64,000 bases of DNA, from contig NZ_SMAO01000003.1 of assembly GCF_004342175.1 (NCBI RefSeq), forward strand, positions 62,001 through 126,000. The letters run 5' to 3'. A model generated the notes under the pieces. That model was not told the origin of the DNA. It did not search any database and saw only the letters and a list, made by a program, of their open reading frames with translations. The position numbers and the translations under genes were made by a program. Below, piece by piece: positions 1 to 8,757 of the stretch; the stretch's first letter is position 1, and each line of letters opens with the position of its first letter. Source of the DNA: Thiobaca trueperi. GTDB taxonomy: Bacteria > Pseudomonadota > Gammaproteobacteria > Chromatiales > Chromatiaceae.

Positions 1-2696
1 TTCATCGCCCGCAGCGGCGAGACCGGTTCGTCGCCGTCCATGACGGGCCAGTGTTGGGACAGCACATGCAGCGCCCGTCCGTAAGCGGCGACCATCTCAT
101 CGACCACGCTGAGTTTGAGCGGGGCGAACTCGCGCAGACCATGGATCACGGCGGCGCGGATCCGGTGCTGGACGCCCTGACCGCCGAGACCGGTCCAGGA
201 GGCGGGATCCTTCGTCTCCAATGGACGCTTGCGGCAGGCGATAAAAATCGAACTGGCGGCGGCAGCCAGGTCCTTCTGGTGCATGGAATTGGCGCCTTCC
301 GACTCGACCGGGAAGGAAGCGGTGATCTGCCAGCCTGACTCGATCAGCGACCGGGTCAGGGTCTCCCAGGCCTCCTGCGTCTTGTGGGTGAACATCAGGG
401 TCAGGATGCCGTCGTCGCGCAACACCCGTCGGCATTCGCGGAAGATTTCGGCCATCAGACGTTCGTATTCAGCGGCGGCGGCCCTGGCGCTCGGGTGACG
501 CGCCCGGTTGGCGACCGCTTCGGACTGCTTGTCGGTCAGACGCCGACCGAAGAGATCGGGATAGAGATCGCGCAGGGTGCGCCGCTGCCAGACATAGAAG
601 AAATCCGACAGCTCGGCGTACTGCACATTGTTGTAATAGGGCGGGTCCATGCAGACCAGATCGACCGTCCCATCGGCGACCTCGGGCAGATGGGCCGCCG
701 TACCCTGGCGGATGGTCAGCGGCGGCTGACCGCCAGTGGCGGCATGGAGCGGCGCGACCAGTTCGGCGATCCCCTGATAGGCATCCACCACCTGTGACAG
801 CCCCCAGGCCGCACCCGAGCTGGGTCCGGTGAAGATCATCTCGCCGAAGGTCCATTGGATGGCAAAGTTGTGGCGGCTGAAGGTGCCCTTGACCACGCCA
901 CGGGTGAATTCCCAGCGTGTGTGTTTGCTGTTGTAATCCAGACCCTTGTCGATGCCAAACTGAAGATAGGTCACGACTGCGCGTCCGCGCTCCGCGCCCA
1001 GCCCGGCCAGAATCGCCGGTTTGAGCTGGTTCAGCCCGTTGATCAGAAGCAGATGGCCGAGCAACTGGCGTGGGGTGAACATGTCACACCAGCGCCGCTC
1101 GCCATATACCCGATGACCCCGGTCATAGTTCGAGATGCGATCAAAGCCTTCCGTGGGAATCAAACCCGTTGCCTCCCAGTCATCCCAATTTGCCGCCAAC
1201 CGTGCCCGCGCTGACTCCAGTGCCGCGAGATCGCGCTCATTCGGCGCGCGGAAAAAGCGGACTTTTTCAGTCTTGATCTGACCGGCCTGTGCCCCGCTGC
1301 GGTAACGCAGCGGCTGACCGTGACGGTCGAGTCGGGGCTGAAGCCGCTCGGCGACGATGGCATACAGACGGTCGGTCCAGGCGCCATGCGGCGATTCGCC
1401 GCGCGCCTGACGTTTGATCTCGTCGCCGTCGATGGCCTGGCGACAGTGTGGACAGGCGCCGACGCCTCGGTTGACGAAGGCCGCCTGCGGATCCTCGCCG
1501 TCCGGCCCCCGACCCTGCTGGATGCGATAGGTCTCGAACGAGACGCGAGCGCCGCTGGCGCGGCCATCGGCAATCACGCGCACGCCCCAGGGATTGGCGG
1601 CATCCTTCGACAGCCAGCAGGTATTCAGCAGCGGCGCCTCGCCGCCGCAGTGAGGACAGATGACCTGACGGACATAGAGCAGCGCCCGGTGATCGTGTTC
1701 CGGGACATCGAATTGCGGCAGCAGATCCGGGCAATGCCGCAGATGTTCGCGCAGCCGCACCCGCTCGGATTCAGGGAGCGGCGAGAAGGGCGCAAGCCCC
1801 GCCATGCCGTCCTCGACCTGATCGAGCAGCTTCCGGCCCCAGCGCCGAATGTCATCCGCCAGATCCGGCCCGAAGCGTGCGGGATAGTCCAGGGTGGCGT
1901 AGAGAATGGTCGCGGCGACCGGGTTGAGCTCGTTGGACACCACGGTATGACCGAGCCGCAGCGCCTCGAATGGAATCGAACCGCCCCCCGAGGTGGGATC
2001 GAGCACGGTCAATCCTGTCGGTTGAGGGCGTGTCGGCGTGGTGAAGGCGCGTCCGTAGCCGTAAAGATCTTCCGCATCCCATTTGAGCGCCTGACCGAGC
2101 GCCTGTCTGACCGCCGGGAGTCTGGCGAAGGCGAGACGTTCGTTGACCTGGGCCGGATTCCCCATTGCCCGCCGCACCGCCAGCCGTTCGCCGCGCTCGG
2201 GCAGCGGTTCCGGCAACGCCTGCGACTCATCCGCCCAGCACGCGAGCAGCGGATCCTTCGCCAGCGCCGGATCGCGTTCGCGTATCCGCTCGATCAGGGC
2301 ACGATTCGTCGTCCGCCGCACCTGCTCCTCGCGCAGCGCCTTGAGGATTCGGTCATCGACTGCCAGCGCTTCGCTCTCGTCGGCGCATACCACCCGTCCC
2401 GACAGATCACCGGTCAGGGTCCAGGGTGCGCCGTTCACCAGCGCCTGCATCCGCTCGATGCCAAGCTGGCGCACGAACCGTTCGGGATCCGTGTCGGCTG
2501 GCGCCAGCGATGCGAGGATCGCCGCCCGACTCGGCGTCAGCGGCCGGCGCGCCCACCAGACGTGCAGGAAATACAGCGGCGGCAGCGCCGAACTGGCGCC
2601 GCGCTCCCGCTGCGTTTCCGCCCCGACCTGATGACAGGGAAAGCCGTGCTCGATGAGGCGCCGGTCGTTGAGTGGATCGAATGGATCCTGCCCCAT
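1..2696 (-). CDS. DUF1156-type DNA methyltransferase, partial (runs off the left edge)
   Basis: Open from an ATG at 2696 to the window edge without a stop, giving 898 residues; the C-terminus lies outside. The N-terminus carries the DUF1156 signature: RRLIE at residues 12-16 and the block LHVWWARRPL at 44-53. A SAM-binding motif I (DPTSGGG, 233-239) and a catalytic DPPY (684-687, followed by YNN) identify an amino-methyltransferase of the N6-adenine/N4-cytosine type. Two CPHC zinc-knuckle-like motifs lie between them (around 1652 and 1450 on the DNA). Family knowledge: DUF1156 methylases co-occur with DUF499 ATPases in putative anti-phage loci, which matches the gene at 4133-7393. It starts 31 bases after vapC ends. 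The target sequence, and whether the enzyme modifies or only senses DNA, cannot be read from the sequence. Confidence 0.85.
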   Translation of the reverse strand, partial: MGQDPFDPLNDRRLIEHGFPCHQVGAETQRERGASSALPPLYFLHVWWARRPLTPSRAAILASLAPADTDPERFVRQLGIERMQALVNGAPWTLTGDLSGRVVCADESEALAVDDRILKALREEQVRRTTNRALIERIRERDPALAKDPLLACWADESQALPEPLPERGERLAVRRAMGNPAQVNERLAFARLPAVRQALGQALKWDAEDLYGYGRAFTTPTRPQPTGLTVLDPTSGGGSIPFEALRLGHTVVSNELNPVAATILYATLDYPARFGPDLADDIRRWGRKLLDQVEDGMAGLAPFSPLPESERVRLREHLRHCPDLLPQFDVPEHDHRALLYVRQVICPHCGGEAPLLNTCWLSKDAANPWGVRVIADGRASGARVSFETYRIQQGRGPDGEDPQAAFVNRGVGACPHCRQAIDGDEIKRQARGESPHGAWTDRLYAIVAERLQPRLDRHGQPLRYRSGAQAGQIKTEKVRFFRAPNERDLAALESARARLAANWDDWEATGLIPTEGFDRISNYDRGHRVYGERRWCDMFTPRQLLGHLLLINGLNQLKPAILAGLGAERGRAVVTYLQFGIDKGLDYNSKHTRWEFTRGVVKGTFSRHNFAIQWTFGEMIFTGPSSGAAWGLSQVVDAYQGIAELVAPLHAATGGQPPLTIRQGTAAHLPEVADGTVDLVCMDPPYYNNVQYAELSDFFYVWQRRTLRDLYPDLFGRRLTDKQSEAVANRARHPSARAAAAEYERLMAEIFRECRRVLRDDGILTLMFTHKTQEAWETLTRSLIESGWQITASFPVESEGANSMHQKDLAAAASSIFIACRKRPLETKDPASWTGLGGQGVQHRIRAAVIHGLREFAPLKLSVVDEMVAAYGRALHVLSQHWPVMDGDEPVSPLRAM

Positions 2697-2727
2697 GGCT
2701 GCATGCTCCTGGGATCAAAAACAGTCT

Positions 2728-3099
2728 TCATTTCTGAAAATACGTCACGCCGGGCAGTCCTTCGAAGTGGTTGTCGGCGGTGACCAGATCGACCTGGTGT
2801 TTTCGGGCGCTGGCGTAGATCACGGCATCGGCAAAGGCGAGCTTGTGCAACAGCGCCAGATCGGCGGCCATGAGCGCAATCTCGGTGCTCAAGGGAACAA
2901 TCAGACTGCTCTCGGCAAGGGCGATGGTGTCGTGCGCCGTCGTTTCGTCGGATTCGCGTTTGACCCACCTGTACAACTCGTATTGCACCGTGGTTGGTAC
3001 GAGCAACTCCGATGGATCCTTCATGTACGGCGCAAAGCGATCCGCCAGCGCGCCGTCCGTGAGCCACTCGATCCAGCCGCAGGTATCGACGAGGATCAT
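2728..3099 (-). CDS. vapC: VapC-type PIN-domain ribonuclease toxin
   Basis: This 123-residue protein has the size and acidic residues of a PIN-domain endoribonuclease: D5 in the opening MILVDTCGW, E41, D91 in FADAVIYA and D109 in VTADNHF. Family knowledge: VapC toxins cut RNA (often initiator tRNA or rRNA) when released from the antitoxin. Its ATG overlaps the stop of the antitoxin gene by 4 bases (ATGA), the usual vapBC arrangement with antitoxin first. The pair sits inside a defence-like operon, between the unknown gene at 3505 and the DUF1156 gene. Its RNA target is unknown. Confidence 0.88.
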   Translation of the reverse strand: MILVDTCGWIEWLTDGALADRFAPYMKDPSELLVPTTVQYELYRWVKRESDETTAHDTIALAESSLIVPLSTEIALMAADLALLHKLAFADAVIYASARKHQVDLVTADNHFEGLPGVTYFQK

Positions 3100-3317
3100 C
3101 GATCACGTTCCAGGCGGTCTGTCCGGTCTCGATAGTCGCTCGTATCGGCGCCTCTCAAGATCCCGCGCATCTCATCCAAAGGACGAATGGGAGCCAGCAC
3201 GATGGTGTCGCCTTTGGGGATGACGGCAAATTTCTGACCAGCCTGAAGATGCATGTCCTCGCGGATCGCTTTGGGGATAGAGAGTTGAAACTTGCTGGAG
3301 AGTGTAACGGACGCCAT
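3096..3317 (-). CDS. vapB: VapB antitoxin, AbrB/MazE family
   Basis: A 73-residue protein starting MASVTLSSKFQLSIPKAIRE, the swapped-hairpin AbrB/MazE DNA-binding fold, with a charged C-terminal tail (YRDRTDRLERDR) that would wrap the toxin. The start at 3317 is set by a clear AAGGAG seven bases upstream; a longer frame to 3482 exists but has no family similarity. By analogy with other vapBC pairs it neutralises the adjacent PIN toxin and represses its own promoter, probably in the 187-base gap 3318-3504. That gap holds no other gene that I can see. Confidence 0.87.
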   Translation of the reverse strand: MASVTLSSKFQLSIPKAIREDMHLQAGQKFAVIPKGDTIVLAPIRPLDEMRGILRGADTSDYRDRTDRLERDR

Positions 3318-3504
3318 CGCCTGACTCCTTGCGTATTGTTGATCGATTAGGGTTCCGTAAAATATCGCATCTGGTGGCTTGGCGCCAAGGCGGCTCTCCG
3401 GGATCATGGGTCCGCCTTGAGTGAAATTGGCTTGGTCGCGTCCTGCATCCCGCACCCTGACGACTGGCCGCAAGACAGTCACCTTGCGTTGCGTTCAACC
3501 AAGT

Positions 3505-4125
3505 CTACGACCGCAACCGCTCCAGCATCCGTCCCACCCCCGCATCCTGCGCCTGCCCGCCGAGCATGAGGCGCATCCCCGCGATCGCCCAGCGCCGGGC
3601 GTCGGGGCTGAAACCGGTGATGCGCGAAAGCCAGTAGGCGGCTTCCTCGCGGGTGAAACGCTCGATACGCCGCGCCATCAGCTCGACCCGGTCCAGATCG
3701 GCGACCCGCTCCTGGAGCCGGAAGATCAACCCCAGCTTGGCGCCCGACTCTTCGTCCAGCGGCAGGTTGAGACGCAGACGCAGACCCTCCTGGGTCAGAT
3801 ACCGCTGGATCTCCAGCGGGACGCCGGATTCGTCCTGCACGCCCGCCACGATGCTGCGCAGCACCGGCAGACAGCGGCGCAGACTGTCGCCTGCAAGATG
3901 GCCGCGCTCGGCCAGCGCGCCCTGGCGGACGGGCGCCTCGCCAGACGGGGTCGGGAGACCGTCGGCTTCCAGATTGGCGTCAGACTGGCGCTCCTTGAGC
4001 ACCAGGACCGGAATCGGCGCACCCTGCCATTCGGTGATGCGCAGCACGAAGGGCGCTTTGCGCCAGTGTGGCTCCAGATAGCGGCGGTGATGCTCGGTCA
4101 GGTTCAGGATTGTCCGGGGGGCCAC
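3505..4125 (-). CDS. Uncharacterised third component of the DUF499/DUF1156 locus
   Basis: About 206 residues from a GTG at 4125, eight bases after the DUF499 stop; the frame stays open further upstream, but that part lies inside the DUF499 gene. An AGGA lies 11 bases before the GTG. I do not recognise the family with certainty. The protein is soluble, begins MAPRTILNLTEHHRRYLEPH, has a beta-rich segment (FVLRITEWQG, PVLVLKER) and a charged helical C-terminal half ending RMLERLRS. The tight spacing indicates co-translation with the ATPase, so an accessory or specificity role in the same complex is inferred. No catalytic motif is visible. Confidence 0.6.
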   Translation of the reverse strand: MAPRTILNLTEHHRRYLEPHWRKAPFVLRITEWQGAPIPVLVLKERQSDANLEADGLPTPSGEAPVRQGALAERGHLAGDSLRRCLPVLRSIVAGVQDESGVPLEIQRYLTQEGLRLRLNLPLDEESGAKLGLIFRLQERVADLDRVELMARRIERFTREEAAYWLSRITGFSPDARRWAIAGMRLMLGGQAQDAGVGRMLERLRS

Positions 4126-4132
4126 GAAGCTG

Positions 4133-7100
4133 TCAGTCCTGTTCGAGCGCTTTGACCAGCGGGCACTCGTCCCGTGGGCCGGTGATGCGGAGGTGCGCTT
4201 GGGCCAGGGGTTGACTGGCCGGGGTGACGAGCCCTGAGAGCACTTCCAGCAGCTCACCAAGCCGCTTCATATCCGCTGGCGGACAATCCTGCAACAGCAG
4301 GCGCAGACGCCCCCCGCCGGGGAGTCTCAGGTCCGTCAGGTCGAGCACGTCCAGCGTCGAACTGGCGCCGCGTTCGTAGAATCCACCCAGGCGTCCGAGC
4401 AGCGGCAGCAGCCGCGCGGCGGCCTCCCGGCCCTGCAGCTCCAAGTGTCGGGGCGCGCTCTGGATCCAGCCGCGACGCGACGCCTCGGCGGGCGAGAGGA
4501 TGACATCTGTCTTGCCCACCGCGTACAGGATGGCGGTCGCGCCATGCATGAGGTCGTCCGGTGCCTCGTCCTGCTCCGGACTGCCGCTGTAGGCCAGCGC
4601 CTGCTCGTCGTGGATGACCTGCTCGATGGCGATCAGGATGTCCGATTCGGCAATCTCGCCGTGGGCATCGACCACCTGATCGATGATCTGCGCGACATAG
4701 GCGGCCGGCTGTCTCTGAATGGCTTCGGCCACCCAGCTTTCGACCAGCGCCGGATCCGGGTTGGTCGGGCCGCCGAGCCAGCCGCGCTGTCTGGCGCCTG
4801 AGGGCGTCACGATGGCCCAGCCCGGCGTGCGCAGATCCAGCTCGGGCGGCAGGGCCTCGGTATCGCGGCTGTCAATGACATCGGGCCGGGTGTGGTGTTC
4901 GTCCGCGAACTGGAACAGACACCAGGCGCCGCGCGCCACGCCTTCGCGGATGATCTGGTCGAAAACCGTCCGCGCCTCCAGCATGGGCCAGCGGCGGTCG
5001 ATGGCGAAACCGGCGCGCAGTTGTTCACAGGTCGGGGTCTGACCGAGGCTGAAAAACAGTCTGCCCAGCAGATTGATGCATTCCTGGGTGCGGGCGCGCT
5101 CGGCGGTGATGAGCTCGCCGTCCTCGTACAGCACGCGATGAATCTCGGCGATGACGGCGGCGCCGCTCTCGCCACCGGCGGTGTGGATCGCTTTGCGCAC
5201 GATCTGCCCGGAAGCGGATGGATACCAGAGCCCGTCGTAGTGCTGGGTGATGACGGTTTGCAGGGCCAGATCGCGCTCTCTGGTCTTGCGCTCGAATTCC
5301 TCTTCGTCAAGCTGTTTGGGCCTGATGCCATGATGATCGGGCGCCGCCAGGAGCAGATTGCGGGCGATCACGTCACGGGCGAGATTTTCCAGCCGCCGCC
5401 GGGCCTCCCGATTGCTGATGACCCGCTCATCGCTCCAGATCTCGCCCTGGACGCGAACCGTGCGCGGCACCAGCAGCATGACCAGATTCTGCTCGATGCG
5501 CGGTCGGTTGGTGCCGACAGTGGTGACGAAGGCGTCAACATCGATCTGATCGGCGCCGAGGGCGACGAGTCCCAGCGTCGGGCGCCCGGTCCTGTCCTTG
5601 ATGTGCTCGGGCAGCGTCACATCCTGGGCAACCTGAAAGGTGGTGTCCGGGCGGACGATCTTGCGTGCGGCGACATCCAGAAAATCGGCCACCTGGGTCT
5701 TGTCGAGACGGCTGCGGATCGCCGCCAGGGCGCGGTTGATGCTGGCGTCGAGACTGGCGTAATAGCGCCCGAACGCTTTGCTGTAACGCAGATAGAAGGC
5801 GCCACGGTCGCTGTCCTCAATGGTCTTCAGCGCCGCCTCGACCTGTGAGGGCGCGAGACCCGGAAAGCTGATCTCCAGCAGCGCATCGCGCAGATTGATG
5901 CCGAAGAGCGGTGTGCCGAGTCCCTCGTGACGACCGACCAGGCTGTGCAGAAACACCGTCTTCCAGGCGTATTCGTGGAATGGATGGCCCTCCGGATGCG
6001 GATGACGGCGATCCGCCAGCCCGGCACGGCTGGTCCCGCCGGTCAGCGTGCCGGTATCCACACCGCCGATGTCGGTATTGAGGATCGGCAGCAGCTCGCC
6101 GCCGCCGGTGCGACCGATCAGCTCATTGACGATCCGCGCATCGCGCAGATTGAGGTGACAGGTCTGGATCATGGGCACCGCCTGGCCCTTCTCCCACAGA
6201 CTGCGCACCGCCAGCGCCAGCACCCGCAGCACACCGCGCGTGCCCTGGAAGTTGGCGAGGGTCGCCATCTTCTGATTCAGGAACTCGACGAAGGTGGGGT
6301 GGAAGGGATAGAGATCGCGCATCGTCGCCCGGTAGTCCTCGCGGCTTGCCCGATCCGGCAGCAGGTCGGCGGTCTTCCGATAGAGATTCCAGTAGGCATC
6401 GACGGTTTCCGCGCCAGCCGTCCGATCGACGCTGAGGAACAGACGCCGGGTCAGCACGCGGCTGATCTCGTTGGCCTGGACGGGAACCACGCCGGTGGCG
6501 TCGCGCGAGACGACACTGAGCACCCCCGCCTGGGCGGTCTGCGCCATGGCGGCGGCCTCTTCCTGAGTCACGGCCTCGCCGCGAATGGCGCTCAGGAGTC
6601 CGGCGAGCGTTTCGGTCTGGGTGGCGAAGGCGTCGGTCTGGCTCGCCAGTGTCACCACCACGACCATGTTGGAATGGGTGCGGGCGTAACCGGCAAGCGC
6701 CATCAGAAACGCGGCCAGTTGATCCGCGCCCTGTGCATGGGCGGCAGCCAGCCGCGCCGCATACTGCGCCAGCTCGTCGAGCAGCAGCAGCACCTTGCGG
6801 TCGGCAAACACCCGGTCCAGAAACGCCTTGCCCGGCGCCGCGCGCGAGTTGGCGTCGGTCTCGACCTGACGATACAGCGCCTCGCCACCGATCTGCAGGG
6901 CGATCTCGCCCCACAGCGTATAGGGCGTCAGCGTCTCGCCCTGCGGCGGATGAACCGGGATCTCGTCGCCCGCGATTCCGACCACCTGCACCGTCCCCGG
7001 TTCATGCAGGGTTTCAGGATCGACCATCTGCGTATCGAGACAGTCGCGGGCGACCTCGGCAATGTAGGCGCCGAAGAATCCCAGATGGATCAAGGCGATC

Positions 7101-7393
7101 AGGGCGTGTGTCTTGCCGCCGCCGAAAGCCGTTTCAAGCCGGTAGATGGCCGGCACGCCGTTGTCGCCGCCAAGACGCGCCAGCACCTCGGACAACAGCA
7201 TCCGCAGACCGTCCGTGGGAAAGGTCGCCTCACTGAAGAACCGCTCCGCATCCGTGTAGAGACTGCTCACCTGGCCGGCTCCTCCCCGATAATGGGTCAT
7301 GACCTGAGAGAGGCTGGCGGTGAAGATCTCGGGGTTGAAGGCACCGGTGAGCAGATCCGGACGGGGGATGCAGGTCTCAAGAATCGACTTCAT
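4133..7393 (-). CDS. DUF499-family ATPase of a putative defence operon
   Basis: A 1086-residue AAA+/STAND-like ATPase. The start at 7393 (MKSILETCIPRPDLLTGAF) has an AAGGAAA ribosome site; the longer frame to 7465 is not family-like. The Walker A is ETAFGGGKTH (87-96) and the Walker B is VLLLLDELAQY (201-211), both typical of DUF499. A long C-terminal region without recognisable catalytic motifs follows. Family knowledge: DUF499 proteins are encoded beside DUF1156 methylases in putative phage-defence or modification loci. It is the first gene of a minus-strand operon that continues through 3505-4125, vapBC and the DUF1156 gene. Its likely role is an energy-using sensor or remodeller acting with the methylase, which is inference. 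Confidence 0.87.
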   Translation of the reverse strand: MKSILETCIPRPDLLTGAFNPEIFTASLSQVMTHYRGGAGQVSSLYTDAERFFSEATFPTDGLRMLLSEVLARLGGDNGVPAIYRLETAFGGGKTHALIALIHLGFFGAYIAEVARDCLDTQMVDPETLHEPGTVQVVGIAGDEIPVHPPQGETLTPYTLWGEIALQIGGEALYRQVETDANSRAAPGKAFLDRVFADRKVLLLLDELAQYAARLAAAHAQGADQLAAFLMALAGYARTHSNMVVVVTLASQTDAFATQTETLAGLLSAIRGEAVTQEEAAAMAQTAQAGVLSVVSRDATGVVPVQANEISRVLTRRLFLSVDRTAGAETVDAYWNLYRKTADLLPDRASREDYRATMRDLYPFHPTFVEFLNQKMATLANFQGTRGVLRVLALAVRSLWEKGQAVPMIQTCHLNLRDARIVNELIGRTGGGELLPILNTDIGGVDTGTLTGGTSRAGLADRRHPHPEGHPFHEYAWKTVFLHSLVGRHEGLGTPLFGINLRDALLEISFPGLAPSQVEAALKTIEDSDRGAFYLRYSKAFGRYYASLDASINRALAAIRSRLDKTQVADFLDVAARKIVRPDTTFQVAQDVTLPEHIKDRTGRPTLGLVALGADQIDVDAFVTTVGTNRPRIEQNLVMLLVPRTVRVQGEIWSDERVISNREARRRLENLARDVIARNLLLAAPDHHGIRPKQLDEEEFERKTRERDLALQTVITQHYDGLWYPSASGQIVRKAIHTAGGESGAAVIAEIHRVLYEDGELITAERARTQECINLLGRLFFSLGQTPTCEQLRAGFAIDRRWPMLEARTVFDQIIREGVARGAWCLFQFADEHHTRPDVIDSRDTEALPPELDLRTPGWAIVTPSGARQRGWLGGPTNPDPALVESWVAEAIQRQPAAYVAQIIDQVVDAHGEIAESDILIAIEQVIHDEQALAYSGSPEQDEAPDDLMHGATAILYAVGKTDVILSPAEASRRGWIQSAPRHLELQGREAAARLLPLLGRLGGFYERGASSTLDVLDLTDLRLPGGGRLRLLLQDCPPADMKRLGELLEVLSGLVTPASQPLAQAHLRITGPRDECPLVKALEQD

Positions 7394-7493
7394 CGAAAGT
7401 TTCCTTTTCGATTTGGTGTGGATGCGAACAGGGTTGCGGCCTGGACCCGGCCTTTCTCTTCGCAAGCCAGTCCATCAATGCGTCGCCAATGAA

Positions 7494-7526
7494 AACGCCT
7501 CAACGGAAAACGACCGTCAAGGCGTT
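7494..7526. promoter_or_regulatory. 33-bp imperfect palindrome upstream of the defence operon
   Basis: AACGCCT at 7494-7500 is mirrored by AGGCGTT at 7520-7526, and an inner ACGG/CCGT pair extends the symmetry. It lies about 100 bases upstream of the DUF499 start inside the 368-base divergent gap 7394-7761. It could be an operator or an RNA hairpin. A minus-strand TTGACG falls within its right arm, but I see no convincing -10. Nothing else gene-like is seen in this gap apart from the amgK promoter. Confidence 0.35.
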
Positions 7527-7700
7527 GAATGGGGCTCGACTGGCGCTGATGCGGAGGGTTTGCAGACCTCGTCCGCAACGCCCGGGCGTTCAGGGAGGTC
7601 AGGCGCCGGTGGGCAGGAGTTTAACCGAACCCTGGTTAAATTGCGCCTGCACTCGTTCCATGCGGCGTGCGCTGAAAGACATCCATCACTTGCCGAAACC

Positions 7701-7730
7701 TTGACAGCCTTCAGGCGATGTCAGCAATCT
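7701..7730 (+). promoter_or_regulatory. Candidate sigma-70 promoter for the AmgK-like gene
   Basis: A perfect -35 TTGACA (7701-7706) is followed after 18 bases by CAATCT (7725-7730), a mediocre -10. The gene starts 32 bases further on. This is the best promoter match in the 7394-7761 gap on the plus strand. Confidence 0.4.
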
Positions 7731-7761
7731 TGAATGCCACTGAATCTGAAAAAACTGAAAC

Positions 7762-8757
7762 ATGATGTCTGCTCGCAATGAGACCTTGAAACAATGGCTG
7801 GCGGCGCAACTGGACGGCGAGCCGTTCACGCTCGCCCCCGCCTCGTCAGACGCCAGCTTTCGTCGCTACTGGCGGGTGACCCATGCCAGCGGCACCCTGA
7901 TCGCCATGGACGCCCCGCCGGCGGTCGAGGACTGCGGGCGCTATGCCGATCTCGCACGGCGTTTTCGCGCCATCGGGCTCAATACGCCGGAGATCCATGC
8001 AGAGGACCGCGAGCAGGGTTTTCTGCTGATCTCGGATCTGGGTGATCGTGTCTATCTGAGCCAGCTCAATGACCAGACCGCAGACGACCTGTATGCCGAT
8101 GCGCTGGAGGCGCTGGCGATCATTCAGTCGCGCGGCCCGCTGGACGGTCTGCCGCTTTACGATGCCGATTTTCTGCGGCGTGAGCTGGGACTGTTCCGCG
8201 AATGGTTTCTGGAGGCGCATCTGGGCCTGCGGCTCGACGCGGATGAACGGGCAATGCTCGACCATGTCGATGATGTCCTGATCGCCAGCGCCCTGGAACA
8301 GCCGCAGGTCTGCGTGCATCGCGATTTTCACTCACGCAATCTGATGCTGACCGCGACCGCAAACCCCGGCGTGCTGGATTTCCAGGACGCCGTGGTGGGG
8401 CCGCTGACCTATGATCTGGTGTCGCTCCTGCGCGACTGTTACATCGTCTGGCCGGCGGCGCGGGTCAGGGACTGGGCGCTGGGCTACCGCCAGCGCGCCC
8501 GTCAGTCCGGTCTTCTGGCGGAAGAGGATGCCGGGCGTTTTCTGCGCTGGTTCGATCTCATGGGGCTACAGCGGCATCTCAAGGTCTGCGGCATCTTTGC
8601 CCGTCTGAATCTGCGCGACGGCAAGCCCCATTATCTGGACGATCTCCCGCTGACGCTCGATTATGTGCGCGACGTGGCGGGGCGTTACGCCGAACTGGAT
8701 GGCCTGTCGCGGTTGCTGGCCGAGCGGGTCATGCCGCAGATGGGTGCCAGCACCTGA
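7762..8757 (+). CDS. amgK: AmgK-like aminoglycoside-phosphotransferase-fold sugar kinase
   Basis: 331 residues with the APH kinase fold. The Brenner loop is CVHRDFHSRN with catalytic D188 and N193, and the metal-binding aspartate is D206 in VLDFQDA. The N-terminal SSDASFRRYWRV and IAMDAPP are characteristic of AmgK, the anomeric N-acetylmuramate/N-acetylglucosamine kinase that feeds recycled cell-wall sugar to MurU. In many gammaproteobacteria murU follows directly; here the next gene is on the other strand and shares the palindromic TGATCA with it as back-to-back stops (8755-8760). Two consecutive ATG codons (7762 and 7765) are possible starts, and neither has a strong Shine-Dalgarno. The family call is good; substrate specificity is inferred. 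Confidence 0.8.
   Translation: MMSARNETLKQWLAAQLDGEPFTLAPASSDASFRRYWRVTHASGTLIAMDAPPAVEDCGRYADLARRFRAIGLNTPEIHAEDREQGFLLISDLGDRVYLSQLNDQTADDLYADALEALAIIQSRGPLDGLPLYDADFLRRELGLFREWFLEAHLGLRLDADERAMLDHVDDVLIASALEQPQVCVHRDFHSRNLMLTATANPGVLDFQDAVVGPLTYDLVSLLRDCYIVWPAARVRDWALGYRQRARQSGLLAEEDAGRFLRWFDLMGLQRHLKVCGIFARLNLRDGKPHYLDDLPLTLDYVRDVAGRYAELDGLSRLLAERVMPQMGAST

Noticed and set aside
1320-2783. 487-residue plus-strand frame
   Set aside because: It is antisense to the DUF1156 gene, which shows clear family motifs; the plus-strand product is arginine/proline-rich without any recognisable domain.
5927-7492. 521-residue plus-strand frame
   Set aside because: Lies opposite the DUF499 ATPase; composition (His/Gln/Arg/Gly-rich) is typical of a GC-rich shadow frame.
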